From JBBDWJ01 sp040902925 (GTDB lineage: Bacteria; Acidobacteriota; Terriglobia; Bryobacterales; UBA6623), in NCBI GenBank assembly GCA_040902925.1, contig JBBDWJ010000249.1, positions 1 to 17,125 on the forward strand: a DNA stretch of 17,125 nucleotides, in the 5' to 3' direction. The notes under the pieces were generated by a model. That model worked only from the letters and a program-made list of their open reading frames with translations, had not been told where the DNA came from and did no database searches. Of this stretch, positions 1-7,242 are shown piece after piece. The position numbers and the translations under genes were made by a program. Numbering within the stretch: position 1 is the first letter of the stretch; each line of letters opens with the position of its first letter.

Positions 1-511
1 TGAATCCCTTCAGATGCACTTCGTAGATAACGCTCGAGCCCAATGGCGTTTGGGGAAGGCGGTCGTCGCCCCAACTGAACGCTGCATCGACGACGGCGCC
101 CAGCGCGGCGAACGGAGCGCTATCGCGGCTGTCAAACGAGAGATCCGCGGCGGGATCGCCGAAGCGATAACCATAGATTTCGTCTGACCACGCCACAGGC
201 CGCGCGATGGCTTGCGCATAAGGGTCCAGGAGCAGCTTGTTGGGGTTGAAGCGGTGCCCCTGCGCGGGCTCGTAAGGGCCATGCACGCGATAGCCATAGA
301 CCCATCCCGGCCGCACCTCGGGCAAATAGCCGTGCCAGACATAGTTGGTGCGCTCGGGCAGCGCGACACGCGCGAATTCCTCGGTCGCGGCCGCCGATTC
401 GAAAAAGCACAGCTCCACGCGGGTGGCGTGCTCTGAGAACAGCGCAAAGTTGACGCCTGCGCCATCCCAGGTTGCTCCGGGCGGATAGGGCTTGCCGGGG
501 AGAGTTCTCAT
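1..511 (-). CDS. glgX: Glycogen debranching enzyme GlgX, N-terminal part (cut by window edge)
   Basis: The minus strand reads 170 open codons from an ATG at 511 to the window edge. The protein is the N-terminal part of a GlgX/isoamylase-type enzyme (GH13 with a CBM48 module), which hydrolyses alpha-1,6 branches of glycogen in the cytoplasm. The opening RTLPGKPYPPGATWDG, followed by GVNFALFSEHATRVELC (about residues 20-36), is the family's typical CBM48 start. RFNPNKLLLDPYA (88-100) and VIYEVHLKGF (161-170) mark the approach to the catalytic barrel, which lies outside the window. The start follows the family alignment, since the conserved block begins at residue 2; no good Shine-Dalgarno sequence precedes it. 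The gene is divergent from the gene at 696. The family call is firm. Isoamylase or maltooligosyltrehalose trehalohydrolase are less likely, because the GKPYP and FSEHAT wording is typical of GlgX. Confidence 0.9.
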   Translation of the reverse strand, partial: MRTLPGKPYPPGATWDGAGVNFALFSEHATRVELCFFESAAATEEFARVALPERTNYVWHGYLPEVRPGWVYGYRVHGPYEPAQGHRFNPNKLLLDPYAQAIARPVAWSDEIYGYRFGDPAADLSFDSRDSAPFAALGAVVDAAFSWGDDRLPQTPLGSSVIYEVHLKGF

Positions 512-540
512 AAAGGTGTAGCGGCGAGCTGTCGCATTCT

Positions 541-570
541 CCTGGCCCGCATGCCGCCGGGCCGGCCAGG
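541..570. repeat. Inverted repeat in the glgX / 696 divergent spacer
   Basis: A perfect 7-bp inverted repeat, CCTGGCC (541-547) with GGCCAGG (564-570), encloses 16 bases that themselves contain the palindrome GGCCGGCC (560-567). It lies 29-59 bases upstream of the glgX start, so it could fold in the glgX leader or act as a binding site. Its function is unknown. Confidence 0.35.
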
Positions 571-679
571 CAGGTCATGAGATTGAGTTTCAGGGATTCC
601 CACCCGCGGAAGCAATGGCCGGCGCGCGGACGGCCTGCGAGGTTTTCGAGGGCCTTGATTCGAGCTCCGGGGCGGCGGA

Positions 680-688
680 TGTTAGAAT
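680..688 (+). promoter_or_regulatory. Extended -10 promoter, probably giving a leaderless mRNA
   Basis: TGTTAGAAT is an extended -10 box (TGn plus TAGAAT, 683-688). It ends 7 bases before the ATG at 696, so transcription should begin at or next to the start codon. No convincing -35 box is visible. It supports choosing 696 rather than the upstream in-frame ATG at 615. Confidence 0.55.
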
Positions 689-695
689 CACCGGT

Positions 696-1193
696 ATGCG
701 GTTCGTTCAGGCGGGCACTCAGCAGTTCATCACTCTTGAACCGGATCACGGCGTAATTCGCAACGTCGTCAAGCAGGCCGGCTACGATTGCTCGATCCAC
801 GACGAAGCCCGGCGGCTCGTCTTGGAAGTGCATCCCAGCGCCCAGCACGACGCACTGCTTTTGTTTGACGCCGCCGACCCGGCCAATGTCGGCTGGTTTT
901 CGCGCTGCCAGTTCTACGTGGACAGCGCCTCAGGCCAGGTGTTGCAGACGCCGATCGTATTGGCGAACTGCACCGACAGCGAAGGAAAGATCCTGCCCAA
1001 GCTGCGCCTCTCCGTCCTCAAGGAACTGCCCGCTTCGTTCCAGTTGCCGGGCCATCAGAGCGTTACCGAGCAGGTTGTCTACTCGTTGCTGTACAACTTG
1101 CTGGCCGCGCTCAAGGAAACAGGCGTGGCGGTGTGCGGCCGGGGCGGCGTGCGCCCGCTTGCCGGACGCGTTCCCACTATCGATCGCCAATAG
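696..1193 (+). CDS. Unrecognised protein, 165 residues
   Basis: I do not recognise a family. The predicted protein is soluble, with no signal peptide or membrane segment, and looks like a mixed alpha/beta fold. Residues 1-60 alternate short strands and helices (ITLEPDHGVIRNVVKQAGY, then RRLVLEVH). Residues 60-100 contain LLLFDAADPANVGWFSRC. The region from about 105 to 145 (PKLRLSVLKELPASF, then VVYSLLYNLLAALKETGV) ends in an amphipathic helix. The reading frame is open back to an ATG at 615, but the extended -10 box at 680-688 lies 7 bases before the ATG at 696, so I chose the later start and a leaderless message. It is divergent from glgX, and the next gene downstream is almost 700 bases away, so it appears monocistronic. 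It is likely real because of the promoter and coding-like composition, but the function is unknown. Confidence 0.7.
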   Translation: MRFVQAGTQQFITLEPDHGVIRNVVKQAGYDCSIHDEARRLVLEVHPSAQHDALLLFDAADPANVGWFSRCQFYVDSASGQVLQTPIVLANCTDSEGKILPKLRLSVLKELPASFQLPGHQSVTEQVVYSLLYNLLAALKETGVAVCGRGGVRPLAGRVPTIDRQ

Positions 1194-1486
1194 TTCTCTC
1201 CTTTCTCGCCGTGGCGCGGCGAGTCAATACCACTCCGCTGCGGAAAGTCGTAGCCCTGCGCGTATGTCGCCCGGTGATGTCGAGGTATATCGGTTAGCTC
1301 AGCGTGTGTAAGGAAGTCTTGGCTGCTCCGTCGGGCAACACACGTAGCGGCCGCGAGTACGTGTGTACCGTTCGAAATTGAAACGATCGCTCTATTGTTG
1401 AGTTTGCAATATCGATGGCAGAATTGATCTCGTACCAGGGACGACTCGCTGGAGTTGCGCAGGGGGGACGAACTTCAGTGCGTCGC

Positions 1487-1510
1487 GGCTGGCCCGGAAA
1501 CGGGCCAGCC
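1487..1510 (+). terminator. Strong hairpin, Rho-independent-like terminator
   Basis: GGCTGGCCCG (1487-1496), a GAAA tetraloop and CGGGCCAGCC (1501-1510) form a perfect 10-bp stem, followed on the plus strand by ACTATTTT. The T-tract is short and interrupted, so termination may be weak. The hairpin lies almost 300 bases after the stop of the gene at 696-1193, so it may belong to an unannotated transcript in this gap. Confidence 0.5.
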
Positions 1511-1816
1511 ACTATTTTCCACCTCTCAAACGTATCCTTCCTTCAACTCCGTTCGACCCTTCCTTCGACCCTTTTAGATTCCGTCGATTGGTCCGAGTGC
1601 ATCTCCTGATCCCGGCCGCTGACGTTAGGTCGTAACAGGATGGAACCAGAAATCGCATCTGAACTGTAATCCTTCGACGCGCTGTTTCAGTAGACCTCAA
1701 CAGCGGCGGTAACCTCTACACACTTTCTCGTCGTCTTTGCGATGCCCTCCCGGGTTTTCTCCGCTGCGAGCGCGAGGGATCTGCCTCGCATCGCGAACCG
1801 GTTTTTGGGCCGTCTC

Positions 1817-1825
1817 TGATACAAT
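1817..1825 (+). promoter_or_regulatory. Extended -10 promoter of the Gfo/Idh/MocA gene
   Basis: TGATACAAT is a TGn plus TACAAT extended -10 box. It predicts a start of transcription near 1832 and a leader of about 54 bases. A ribosome binding site AGGGAG (1873-1878) lies 7 bases before the ATG at 1886. No clear -35 box is seen. Confidence 0.5.
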
Positions 1826-1885
1826 CGGGCTGAATCAGCCACCACAATCGATTGAGGGGCCTTTCGAGACCAAGGGAGCAAACGA

Positions 1886-3214
1886 ATGGCGGGAAAAATC
1901 GGAGTGAATCGCCGTGATTTTGTGAGAACCGCCCTGGCGGCGGGAGCCGTTTCGGGTGTTGCGCCGCATATGGCCGCGGCTCAAGCGGCCCGGCCGGCGG
2001 CGAGTGATCAAGCCAACGTCGCGGTCATCGGCGTTGGTGGGCGCGGCACCAGCCTCATGCGTCAGCTTCTGACGATGGGCGAAGAGCGCGGCGATGTCCA
2101 CGTCGGTGCGGTGTGCGACGTTTACGAGAAGCGCCGGCAGCTTGCGCAAGAGCAATCGAAAGCCGAGTTCGCCACGCTCGATTACCGCGAAGTGCTGACG
2201 CGGCCGGAACTGGACGCGGTCGTCATCGCCACTCCCGACCATTGGCACGCCACGATTGCCATCGAGGCGATGCGGGCCGGCAAAGACGTCTATTGCGAAA
2301 AGCCGTTTACCCACACGATCGAAGAGGCCCAACAGGTCGTGAAGGTCGTGAAAGAAACCGGTCGCGTGCTGCAGGTTGGCTCGCAAACGACCTCAGCCGA
2401 CCAATGGTGGAAAGCCCGCAAGGCCATTCAGGACGGCATGATCGGCGATTTGATCTCGAGCCAGGGCTCGTACCATCGCAACTCGGTCGAAGGCGAGTGG
2501 AACCGCGGGCGCTTCTGGAACGTGGACCCCAACGCCGGGCCCAATGCAAAGGGTGTTGACTACATCGATTGGAAGATGTGGCTGGGGCCGGCCCAGCAGC
2601 GCGAATGGGAGCCGGAGCGCTATTTCCGCTTCCGAAAATATTGGGATTACTCGGGCGGTATCGCCACCGACCTGTTCTACCACGTCGTCGCGCCGCTGAA
2701 CATCTGCTGGGGTGAAGCGCAGTTCCCCTATCGCGTGACGGCGAGCGGCGGGATCTATGCGTTCCCCGACCGCGAAGTGCCCGACACCTTTAATCTGCTG
2801 GCTGACTTCGCCAAGGGGCACAGTCTAGTGCTCAGTTCTTCGATGGCCAATTCAACCCACATTCCCGGATTGCTCCGTGGTCACAAAGGGACGCTCGTGA
2901 TGGTCGAGCATGGCCAGTTCGAGGGCCGCACGGACTATATTACCGTCAGCGCCGAAGGCGCATTCCAGGAAGAATTCGTCAAGAAATACGGCTATCGGTC
3001 GATGCAAATTCCCGTTGAAGACAGGGGGCGCGACGCCCATATGGCCAACTTCCTGGAATGCGTCAAGACCCGGCAGAAGCCCAATCTGGACGCCGAAACA
3101 GCCTATCGGGCGCAGGTCACCATCACGATGGGCGTGCAGAGTTTCCGGCAGAACAAGGTGCTGTTCTTCGACCCGGTTGCGGAAAAAGTCGTCGAGACGC
3201 CGCCGAAGGTTTGA
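1886..3214 (+). CDS. Gfo/Idh/MocA-family oxidoreductase with Tat signal
   Basis: This NAD(P)-dependent sugar or polyol oxidoreductase homologue has 442 residues. It begins with a twin-arginine signal: NRRDFV at residues 8-13, a hydrophobic stretch to about 26, and an Ala-rich end near 30-36. It is therefore probably exported folded, with its cofactor. The Rossmann domain starts at VAVIGVGGRG (45-54). ATPDHWH (115-121) and the family's catalytic-region EKP (138-140) follow. The substrate domain includes the conserved SGGIATDLFYH block (256-266), whose Asp and His sit where family members usually place catalytic or substrate-binding residues. The start is supported by AGGGAG 7 bases upstream. 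The gene stands alone and converges with the next one. Exported members are common in Acidobacteriota and Planctomycetes and are usually of unknown substrate; I cannot name one here. Confidence 0.88.
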   Translation: MAGKIGVNRRDFVRTALAAGAVSGVAPHMAAAQAARPAASDQANVAVIGVGGRGTSLMRQLLTMGEERGDVHVGAVCDVYEKRRQLAQEQSKAEFATLDYREVLTRPELDAVVIATPDHWHATIAIEAMRAGKDVYCEKPFTHTIEEAQQVVKVVKETGRVLQVGSQTTSADQWWKARKAIQDGMIGDLISSQGSYHRNSVEGEWNRGRFWNVDPNAGPNAKGVDYIDWKMWLGPAQQREWEPERYFRFRKYWDYSGGIATDLFYHVVAPLNICWGEAQFPYRVTASGGIYAFPDREVPDTFNLLADFAKGHSLVLSSSMANSTHIPGLLRGHKGTLVMVEHGQFEGRTDYITVSAEGAFQEEFVKKYGYRSMQIPVEDRGRDAHMANFLECVKTRQKPNLDAETAYRAQVTITMGVQSFRQNKVLFFDPVAEKVVETPPKV

Positions 3215-3293
3215 CGTATTTCGGGGTTTCAGTCCGCGCGGAGGTGGGCGCTAGGGCCGCGCGTACTACTACGTCCCTGCGACTACGCGGTCA

Positions 3294-5687
3294 CTAGCCA
3301 TGCGCGGCGGCGGTGCGCCTAGACAGCAAGCTATCCAGATCGTGGCCGCCCCTTAGTAACTGAAAAAAGTCTTCCGCGTTCACGGCGGGGCTGAGGGCGT
3401 ACCCCTGCACTTCGTCGCAATGCTTGGCCTTCAGGAAGGCAAGCTGTTCAGCCGTCTCAACGCCCTCGACAATCACCCTCATATCGAGGCTATGGGCCAG
3501 TGCGATCAGACCCGATGCGATGGCCGCGTCGCCGGGGTCGGTGGCGATGTTGCGGACCAGCGTCTCGTCGACCTTGAGACTGCTGATGGGATAGCGGCGC
3601 AAATAAACCAGCGAAGAGTATCCGGTTCCAAAATCGTCGAGCGCAACGTGGACGCCCTTGGTGTAAAGCTCGATCAGCGGCCGCACCGTGGCATCGCTGT
3701 TTTCCATCAGTGCGCTTTCGGTCAGCTCGAGCTGCAACAGCGCGGGGTCGAGTCCCGACTCCGCCAGCGCCGAGGTGACGGCGCCTAAGAACTGTGGTTC
3801 TTTGACGAATTGCGGCGAAATATTGATCGAAACCCGGATCGGCGGCAGCCCCGCTTCGCGCCAGGCCTGCGCTTGGCCGCAAGCTTCGCGCAGCAGCCAC
3901 TCGCTCATGGGGGTGATGAGGCCACTTTCCTCGGCTTCACCAATGAAATCGGCGGGCTGGATCATGCCCCGCTCGGGGTGGTTCCAGCGGATCAGCGCTT
4001 CACAACTGGTGATTTTGCCCGACGCCAGCGAGACGATCGGCTGGTAGTGAATCAACAGCTCTTTGTTCTCGAGCGCCCGCCTGAGCGCGGTTTCGATATG
4101 CAGCGCATCGGTGGCGCCGCTGCCGGCGTCGCGGTCGAACAGCTCGAAACGAGCCTTGCCGCGGCGTTTGGCGCGGTGCATCGCCGCATCGGCGTGACGC
4201 ACCAGGTCGCCCGGCTTTTCTTTGACTCCGTTGTTCAGCGCGATGCCGATGCTGACCGCGACGAAGATCTCCTGTTCGGCCGCCTGATGCGGCCGCCCCA
4301 AGTCAGCCTGGATGCGTTCGGCAATGCGGGTGACCTCTTTGCGGTCTTTGAGTCCTGAAAGCAGAATCGCGAATTCGTCGCCGCCGATCCTGGCCACGAT
4401 GTCGCCGGGACGCACGCAGCGTTCGAGCCGCTTGGCCACCGAGATCAGCACTTCGTCGCCTACTCCGTGGCCCAAGCTGTCGTTGACGCGCTTGAAGCGG
4501 TCGACATCGAGAAACAGCACCGCGAAAACACGCTCGGGATATTCGCCAAACCGCTGGTGGGTATGTTCGAGCTGCTGCATGAAGTAGGAGCGGTTGGGAA
4601 GGCCCGTCAACGGGTCATGCAGCACCGCGCGCAGCAAGCGGCGTTCGGTGCTCCTGCGGGCCGTGATATCGGCTTGCGAGCCCACGACGCGGTTGGCGTG
4701 ACCGGCCAGATCCCGCACGGCCACCGCGCGAGTCAGCACCCACAAGTAGCTGCCGTCGCGATGCAGCATGCGATGTTCGCACTCGAAGTGCGGCGAGCGC
4801 CCGTGTAAGTGATTGAGCAAGCTCGCCTGCAGCCCTTCGCGATCTTCGGGGTGGATGCGCTCGAACCATTCCTCCGGCCGGTCGGAGATTTCTTCCTCGC
4901 TGTGCCCGAGCATCGTTTTCCAGCGCGGCGAGAAGGTGATTCTTTGCGACTTGAAATTCCAATCCCAAAGGCCGTCGCTGACCGCGCAGGCCAGCAAATT
5001 GAATACCTGTTCGGCTTCGCGCGAAGCCGCTTCGGCCGCGCGGCGCAGGATGGCCGCAAACAACAGCCGTCCGCCGGGACGGATCTGACGCACCCATACT
5101 TCCGCGTTCATCGTCGAGCCGTCGGGCCGCTGTAGCGCACAGCGATACGGCGTCGGCGAGTCGAGCTGGATCAGCGGAAGCTGAATGCCTCCGCCGTTTT
5201 CGTCGCCGGCGGGCAGCGGGAAGTCGAGCACCAGATCGGTAATCCGCCTGCCGACGATCGCCTCTCGTTCCAGTCCGGTGAACTCCTGCATCACGGCGTT
5301 GCAGGTCTGAACGCGCCAACGTTCGTCGAACGTGAAAATAGCGTCGGGGCAGGCGTCAAACACGGCCCGAAGCCGGGCGCCCGTCTCGGCCAGCGGCGTC
5401 GATTGGCGGCGCCAGCGCGCGCCTGCCAAGACCGCCGCACCCAGGACCAGGAAACTGATCCCGACACCCGCCCACAGGAATTGAGCCGCGGGGTTGGGGC
5501 TCCCAAAAGGCGCGCTGCTTTCGCGAGCCTGCTGTGGAGCGCCAGCGTAAGCACTGGACGCGTACGCACTGACGGCGCGCCACCCAAGCAGGGTCAGAGC
5601 CAGGGAGGCAAGGAACAGCAGAACAGCCGGGGCGTGCCCACCCAGGCCGAAACTCATCGATCGATTCCGCTTCCCGCCCGTGGGCAT
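3294..5687 (-). CDS. Membrane PAS-PAS-GGDEF-EAL cyclic di-GMP protein
   Basis: This 797-residue protein carries both cyclic di-GMP synthesis and breakdown domains. Two membrane helices (about 20-36 and 70-90) flank a short extracytoplasmic loop. They are followed by a PAS domain (about 104-215) and a second PAS/PAC domain (about 226-345). The GGDEF domain (about 353-515) has an intact GGDEF at 435-439 and an inhibitory-site RPGD at 426-429, five residues upstream. The EAL domain (about 528-780) keeps EAL at 563-565, the Asn of SINIS, ELTES (654-658), DDFGTG (684-689), the Lys of LKVD, EGVE (741-744) and Gln761. Both active sites therefore look usable, and the direction could be set by signals sensed in the PAS region. 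An alternative start is Met11 (5657). Nothing nearby reveals the input signal. Confidence 0.93.
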   Translation of the reverse strand: MPTGGKRNRSMSFGLGGHAPAVLLFLASLALTLLGWRAVSAYASSAYAGAPQQARESSAPFGSPNPAAQFLWAGVGISFLVLGAAVLAGARWRRQSTPLAETGARLRAVFDACPDAIFTFDERWRVQTCNAVMQEFTGLEREAIVGRRITDLVLDFPLPAGDENGGGIQLPLIQLDSPTPYRCALQRPDGSTMNAEVWVRQIRPGGRLLFAAILRRAAEAASREAEQVFNLLACAVSDGLWDWNFKSQRITFSPRWKTMLGHSEEEISDRPEEWFERIHPEDREGLQASLLNHLHGRSPHFECEHRMLHRDGSYLWVLTRAVAVRDLAGHANRVVGSQADITARRSTERRLLRAVLHDPLTGLPNRSYFMQQLEHTHQRFGEYPERVFAVLFLDVDRFKRVNDSLGHGVGDEVLISVAKRLERCVRPGDIVARIGGDEFAILLSGLKDRKEVTRIAERIQADLGRPHQAAEQEIFVAVSIGIALNNGVKEKPGDLVRHADAAMHRAKRRGKARFELFDRDAGSGATDALHIETALRRALENKELLIHYQPIVSLASGKITSCEALIRWNHPERGMIQPADFIGEAEESGLITPMSEWLLREACGQAQAWREAGLPPIRVSINISPQFVKEPQFLGAVTSALAESGLDPALLQLELTESALMENSDATVRPLIELYTKGVHVALDDFGTGYSSLVYLRRYPISSLKVDETLVRNIATDPGDAAIASGLIALAHSLDMRVIVEGVETAEQLAFLKAKHCDEVQGYALSPAVNAEDFFQLLRGGHDLDSLLSRRTAAAHG

Positions 5688-6038
5688 AGTGTGCCGGTTC
5701 TCCTAGCCCGTCAGGCTTGCCAACGTGGCGTAGATCCACATCGCAGGCGCGTGAAGACAGGTTGGATAAGGAAATGCGGCGCGCTCAGGGATTGCCCGTC
5801 GCGCCAGCATCTAACCCCGGCGGGAATCGAAACGTTTTAAGGTTTCGTCAGGGGTAAAACGTAGCTTAGCAAAAATGTTTGCTCCTCATAGTACTAAGGC
5901 ACTACGGGCGGATAAGTCAAGCGCCTCAGGCAACGGGAGGAGGTTTTTCTTAGCGGCAGCCGCTGTCGGGCCGAAAAGTGGCCGGGCCGGATATTCGGAA
6001 TCCATTTGCCCATGAGTAGCCGCCGCGCCCTGACGCAA
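5688..6038. other. Spacer upstream of the GGDEF-EAL gene
   Basis: No gene is seen here. A small A/T-richer patch at about 5828-5883 holds three overlapping or neighbouring inverted repeats: CGAAAC/GTTTCG (5828-5847), ACGTTTTA/TAAAACGT (5832-5862) and AGCAAA/TTTGCT (5868-5883). AGCGGCAGCCGCT (5952-5964) is a near-palindrome. Open frames here do not look like proteins. I saw no cyclic di-GMP riboswitch pattern. Confidence 0.5.
5832..5862. promoter_or_regulatory. Inverted repeat ACGTTTTA-N15-TAAAACGT
   Basis: A perfect 8-bp inverted repeat with a 15-base spacer lies about 145 bases upstream of the GGDEF-EAL start. It stands out for low GC in a GC-rich neighbourhood and overlaps a second repeat, CGAAAC/GTTTCG (5828-5847). 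It may be a regulator binding site or a transcript hairpin; neither is proved. Confidence 0.3.
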
Positions 6039-6240
6039 GAAATCGCCGCAGGCGATCCGAGCCCCATCCGCAAGGGTGGGGCCCTGTCACGGAAAGGCAC
6101 TTGGAAAGGCACTTTGTTCTCTAGCGGCTCACTGTTTGTTTTCCACGCCACGAGGGGTTCGTTTTCGATGCCACGATGGGCCGATCGCTAGCATGGACCC
6201 CATCCTCGCGGATGGGGCTCGGATCGCCTGCGGCGATTTC
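6039..6240. repeat. 202-bp element with perfect 33-bp terminal inverted repeats (REP pair or MITE-like)
   Basis: Positions 6039-6071 and 6208-6240 are exact reverse complements over 33 bases. With three mismatches the match extends to 46 bases per arm (6039-6084 and 6195-6240). Each arm itself folds into two hairpins. One is ATCGCC/GGCGAT with a 3-base loop (6042-6056 and 6223-6237). The other has an 8-bp stem starting CCCCATCC: left 6062-6081 with a GCAA loop and one G-T pair, right 6198-6217 with a perfect stem. The interior carries no gene but contains a 12-base unit repeated twice (6091-6114). I see no flanking target duplication and no GTRG start typical of RAYT-linked REP units. The right end lies 12 bases beyond the stop of the dehydratase gene, so it would form the 3' end of that transcript. 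Confidence 0.8.
6091..6114. repeat. 12-base tandem duplication inside the inverted-repeat element
   Basis: GGAAAGGCACTT occurs twice without a gap (6091-6102 and 6103-6114), just inside the left arm of the 202-bp element. Confidence 0.85.
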
Positions 6241-6252
6241 CAGCGCTAGAGA

Positions 6253-7161
6253 TTAGAGAACGGGTTTATAGCGCTCCATCAGCGAGGCGATCTCGTCGCG
6301 CTCTTCGGGCCGCACTTCCACCAGCGGCGGGCGCACGGGGCCGGCTGGCTTGCCCAGAATTTCCATGGCGCATTTCATGACGCTGACTTCGTACCCCTTA
6401 CGCCGCCCGCGGATCGCGTAGAGCGGCAGTACATAGTTCGCCATCAGACGCGACAGGCTGGTCATGTCGAGCATCGAAGCCCGCTCGTGCAGTTGCATCG
6501 AAAGCCGCGGCGCGATGGTGGCGATGCTCGATGTGTAGGTGCGGATGCCGATCGAATAGTAGCCCGGCACAAGATCATCGCCGATCCCGCCGATCCAGTG
6601 CAGGCGCTTGCCAACGCGCTGCATGATGGCCTGATAGCGGCGCAAATCCCCTTGGCCGTCCTTCCAGCCAATGAGGTTCGGAATCGTGTCGGCAATCCGC
6701 GCGACTTCGCTCGGCGAGAAGACGGCCCAGTCCCGGCTGTAAATAAACAACCCGAGATCGGTGGCGTCGCTGATGGCTTTGTAGTAGCTCAGCAGGCCCT
6801 CGAAATGGGCGTCCGTATAGTAGGGCGGAAAGCACAGAATGCCGTCGGCGCCCGCCTCTTGCGACTGCTTGGCGAGGTGTACCGCCAGACCGCCGCCGAA
6901 TCCCACACCCGCGATCACCGGCGCCGCGCCGTCCACCGCTTGCACGGTCGCTTCGACGATCTGGCGGTGCTCGTCGGGCGTCACCGAGTACATCTCGCCG
7001 GTGCCGCCGACGGCGACCACGGCGCAGAGCGGCATCTTGAGCATCTCCGTCACGTTCTTGCGAACGGCGTCGAGGTCGACCGAGTAGTCTTTCTTGAAGG
7101 GCGTGATCGGGAAGGCAATCACTCCTTCCAATTTGCTGCGCAGTTCATCCGGTTGCATCAT
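6253..7161 (-). CDS. kdgD: 5-dehydro-4-deoxyglucarate dehydratase (DapA/NAL superfamily)
   Basis: This 302-residue member of the dihydrodipicolinate synthase/N-acetylneuraminate lyase superfamily most resembles 5-dehydro-4-deoxyglucarate dehydratase. That enzyme removes water and CO2 from 5-dehydro-4-deoxyglucarate to give 2,5-dioxopentanoate (2-oxoglutarate semialdehyde). GVIAFPITPF (13-22), GGTGEMYSVTPDEH (52-65), the catalytic Tyr141 in LFIYSRD and the Schiff-base Lys167 in IGWKDGQGD are all present, and the length is normal. The glucarate dehydratase homologue lies 81 bases upstream on the same strand and supports this substrate. A weak purine-rich GAAAAGAAAG precedes the ATGATG start. 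The stop is 12 bases from the inverted-repeat element. By sequence alone it could act on a related aldarate or 2-oxo acid. The superfamily is certain and the substrate probable. Confidence 0.85.
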   Translation of the reverse strand: MMQPDELRSKLEGVIAFPITPFKKDYSVDLDAVRKNVTEMLKMPLCAVVAVGGTGEMYSVTPDEHRQIVEATVQAVDGAAPVIAGVGFGGGLAVHLAKQSQEAGADGILCFPPYYTDAHFEGLLSYYKAISDATDLGLFIYSRDWAVFSPSEVARIADTIPNLIGWKDGQGDLRRYQAIMQRVGKRLHWIGGIGDDLVPGYYSIGIRTYTSSIATIAPRLSMQLHERASMLDMTSLSRLMANYVLPLYAIRGRRKGYEVSVMKCAMEILGKPAGPVRPPLVEVRPEERDEIASLMERYKPVL

Positions 7162-7175
7162 GGCGGGTTCTTTCT

Positions 7176-7215
7176 TTTCGGGAATCGGGATCGGCTTTCG
7201 GGAATCGGGATCGGC
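7176..7215. repeat. 20-base tandem repeat in the gudD-kdgD spacer
   Basis: TTTCGGGAATCGGGATCGGC is present twice head to tail (7176-7195 and 7196-7215) in the 81-base gap between the two dehydratase genes. The copies are identical, which suggests a recent duplication. It lies upstream of the kdgD ribosome-binding region on the minus strand, so copy number could influence leader length. Confidence 0.85.
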
Positions 7216-7242
7216 GCCGGCCGCCCTGCTGGATTGCCTATC

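Larger units (their letters stand above)
1194..1885. other. Gene-free stretch with several hairpins
   Basis: No convincing coding region lies in these 692 bases; the open frames are short and resemble no known protein. Visible structures are a 7-bp hairpin at 1205-1223, an 8-bp inverted repeat ACACACGT/ACGTGTGT at 1338-1366 (13-base loop), and a terminator-like hairpin at 1487-1510. A pyrimidine-rich patch with degenerate CCTTCCTTC repeats follows at about 1528-1575. The last 70 bases hold the promoter and leader of the gene at 1886. The stretch could hide a small RNA ending at the 1487-1510 hairpin, or be a decayed remnant. Confidence 0.5.

Noticed and set aside
615..695. 27-codon N-terminal extension of the unrecognised protein
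   Set aside because: The extended -10 box at 680-688 would lie inside it, and the extension looks like noncoding sequence.
1291..1306. TTAGCTCAG, like the D-arm of a tRNA
   Set aside because: No matching GAGC closes the D-stem, and no anticodon arm, TTCGA-type T-loop or acceptor stem occurs at tRNA spacing.
1415..1609. 64-codon plus-strand reading frame in the gap before the oxidoreductase
   Set aside because: It runs through the perfect 1487-1510 hairpin, has no ribosome binding site and resembles no protein.
5688..5890. Cyclic di-GMP riboswitch upstream of the GGDEF-EAL gene
   Set aside because: The conserved GEMM core bases and tetraloop-receptor arrangement are not seen on the minus strand.
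6039..6240. Insertion sequence or CRISPR array in the inverted-repeat element
   Set aside because: The 202-bp interior has no transposase gene, there is only one pair of arms in opposite orientation, and no regular spacers exist.
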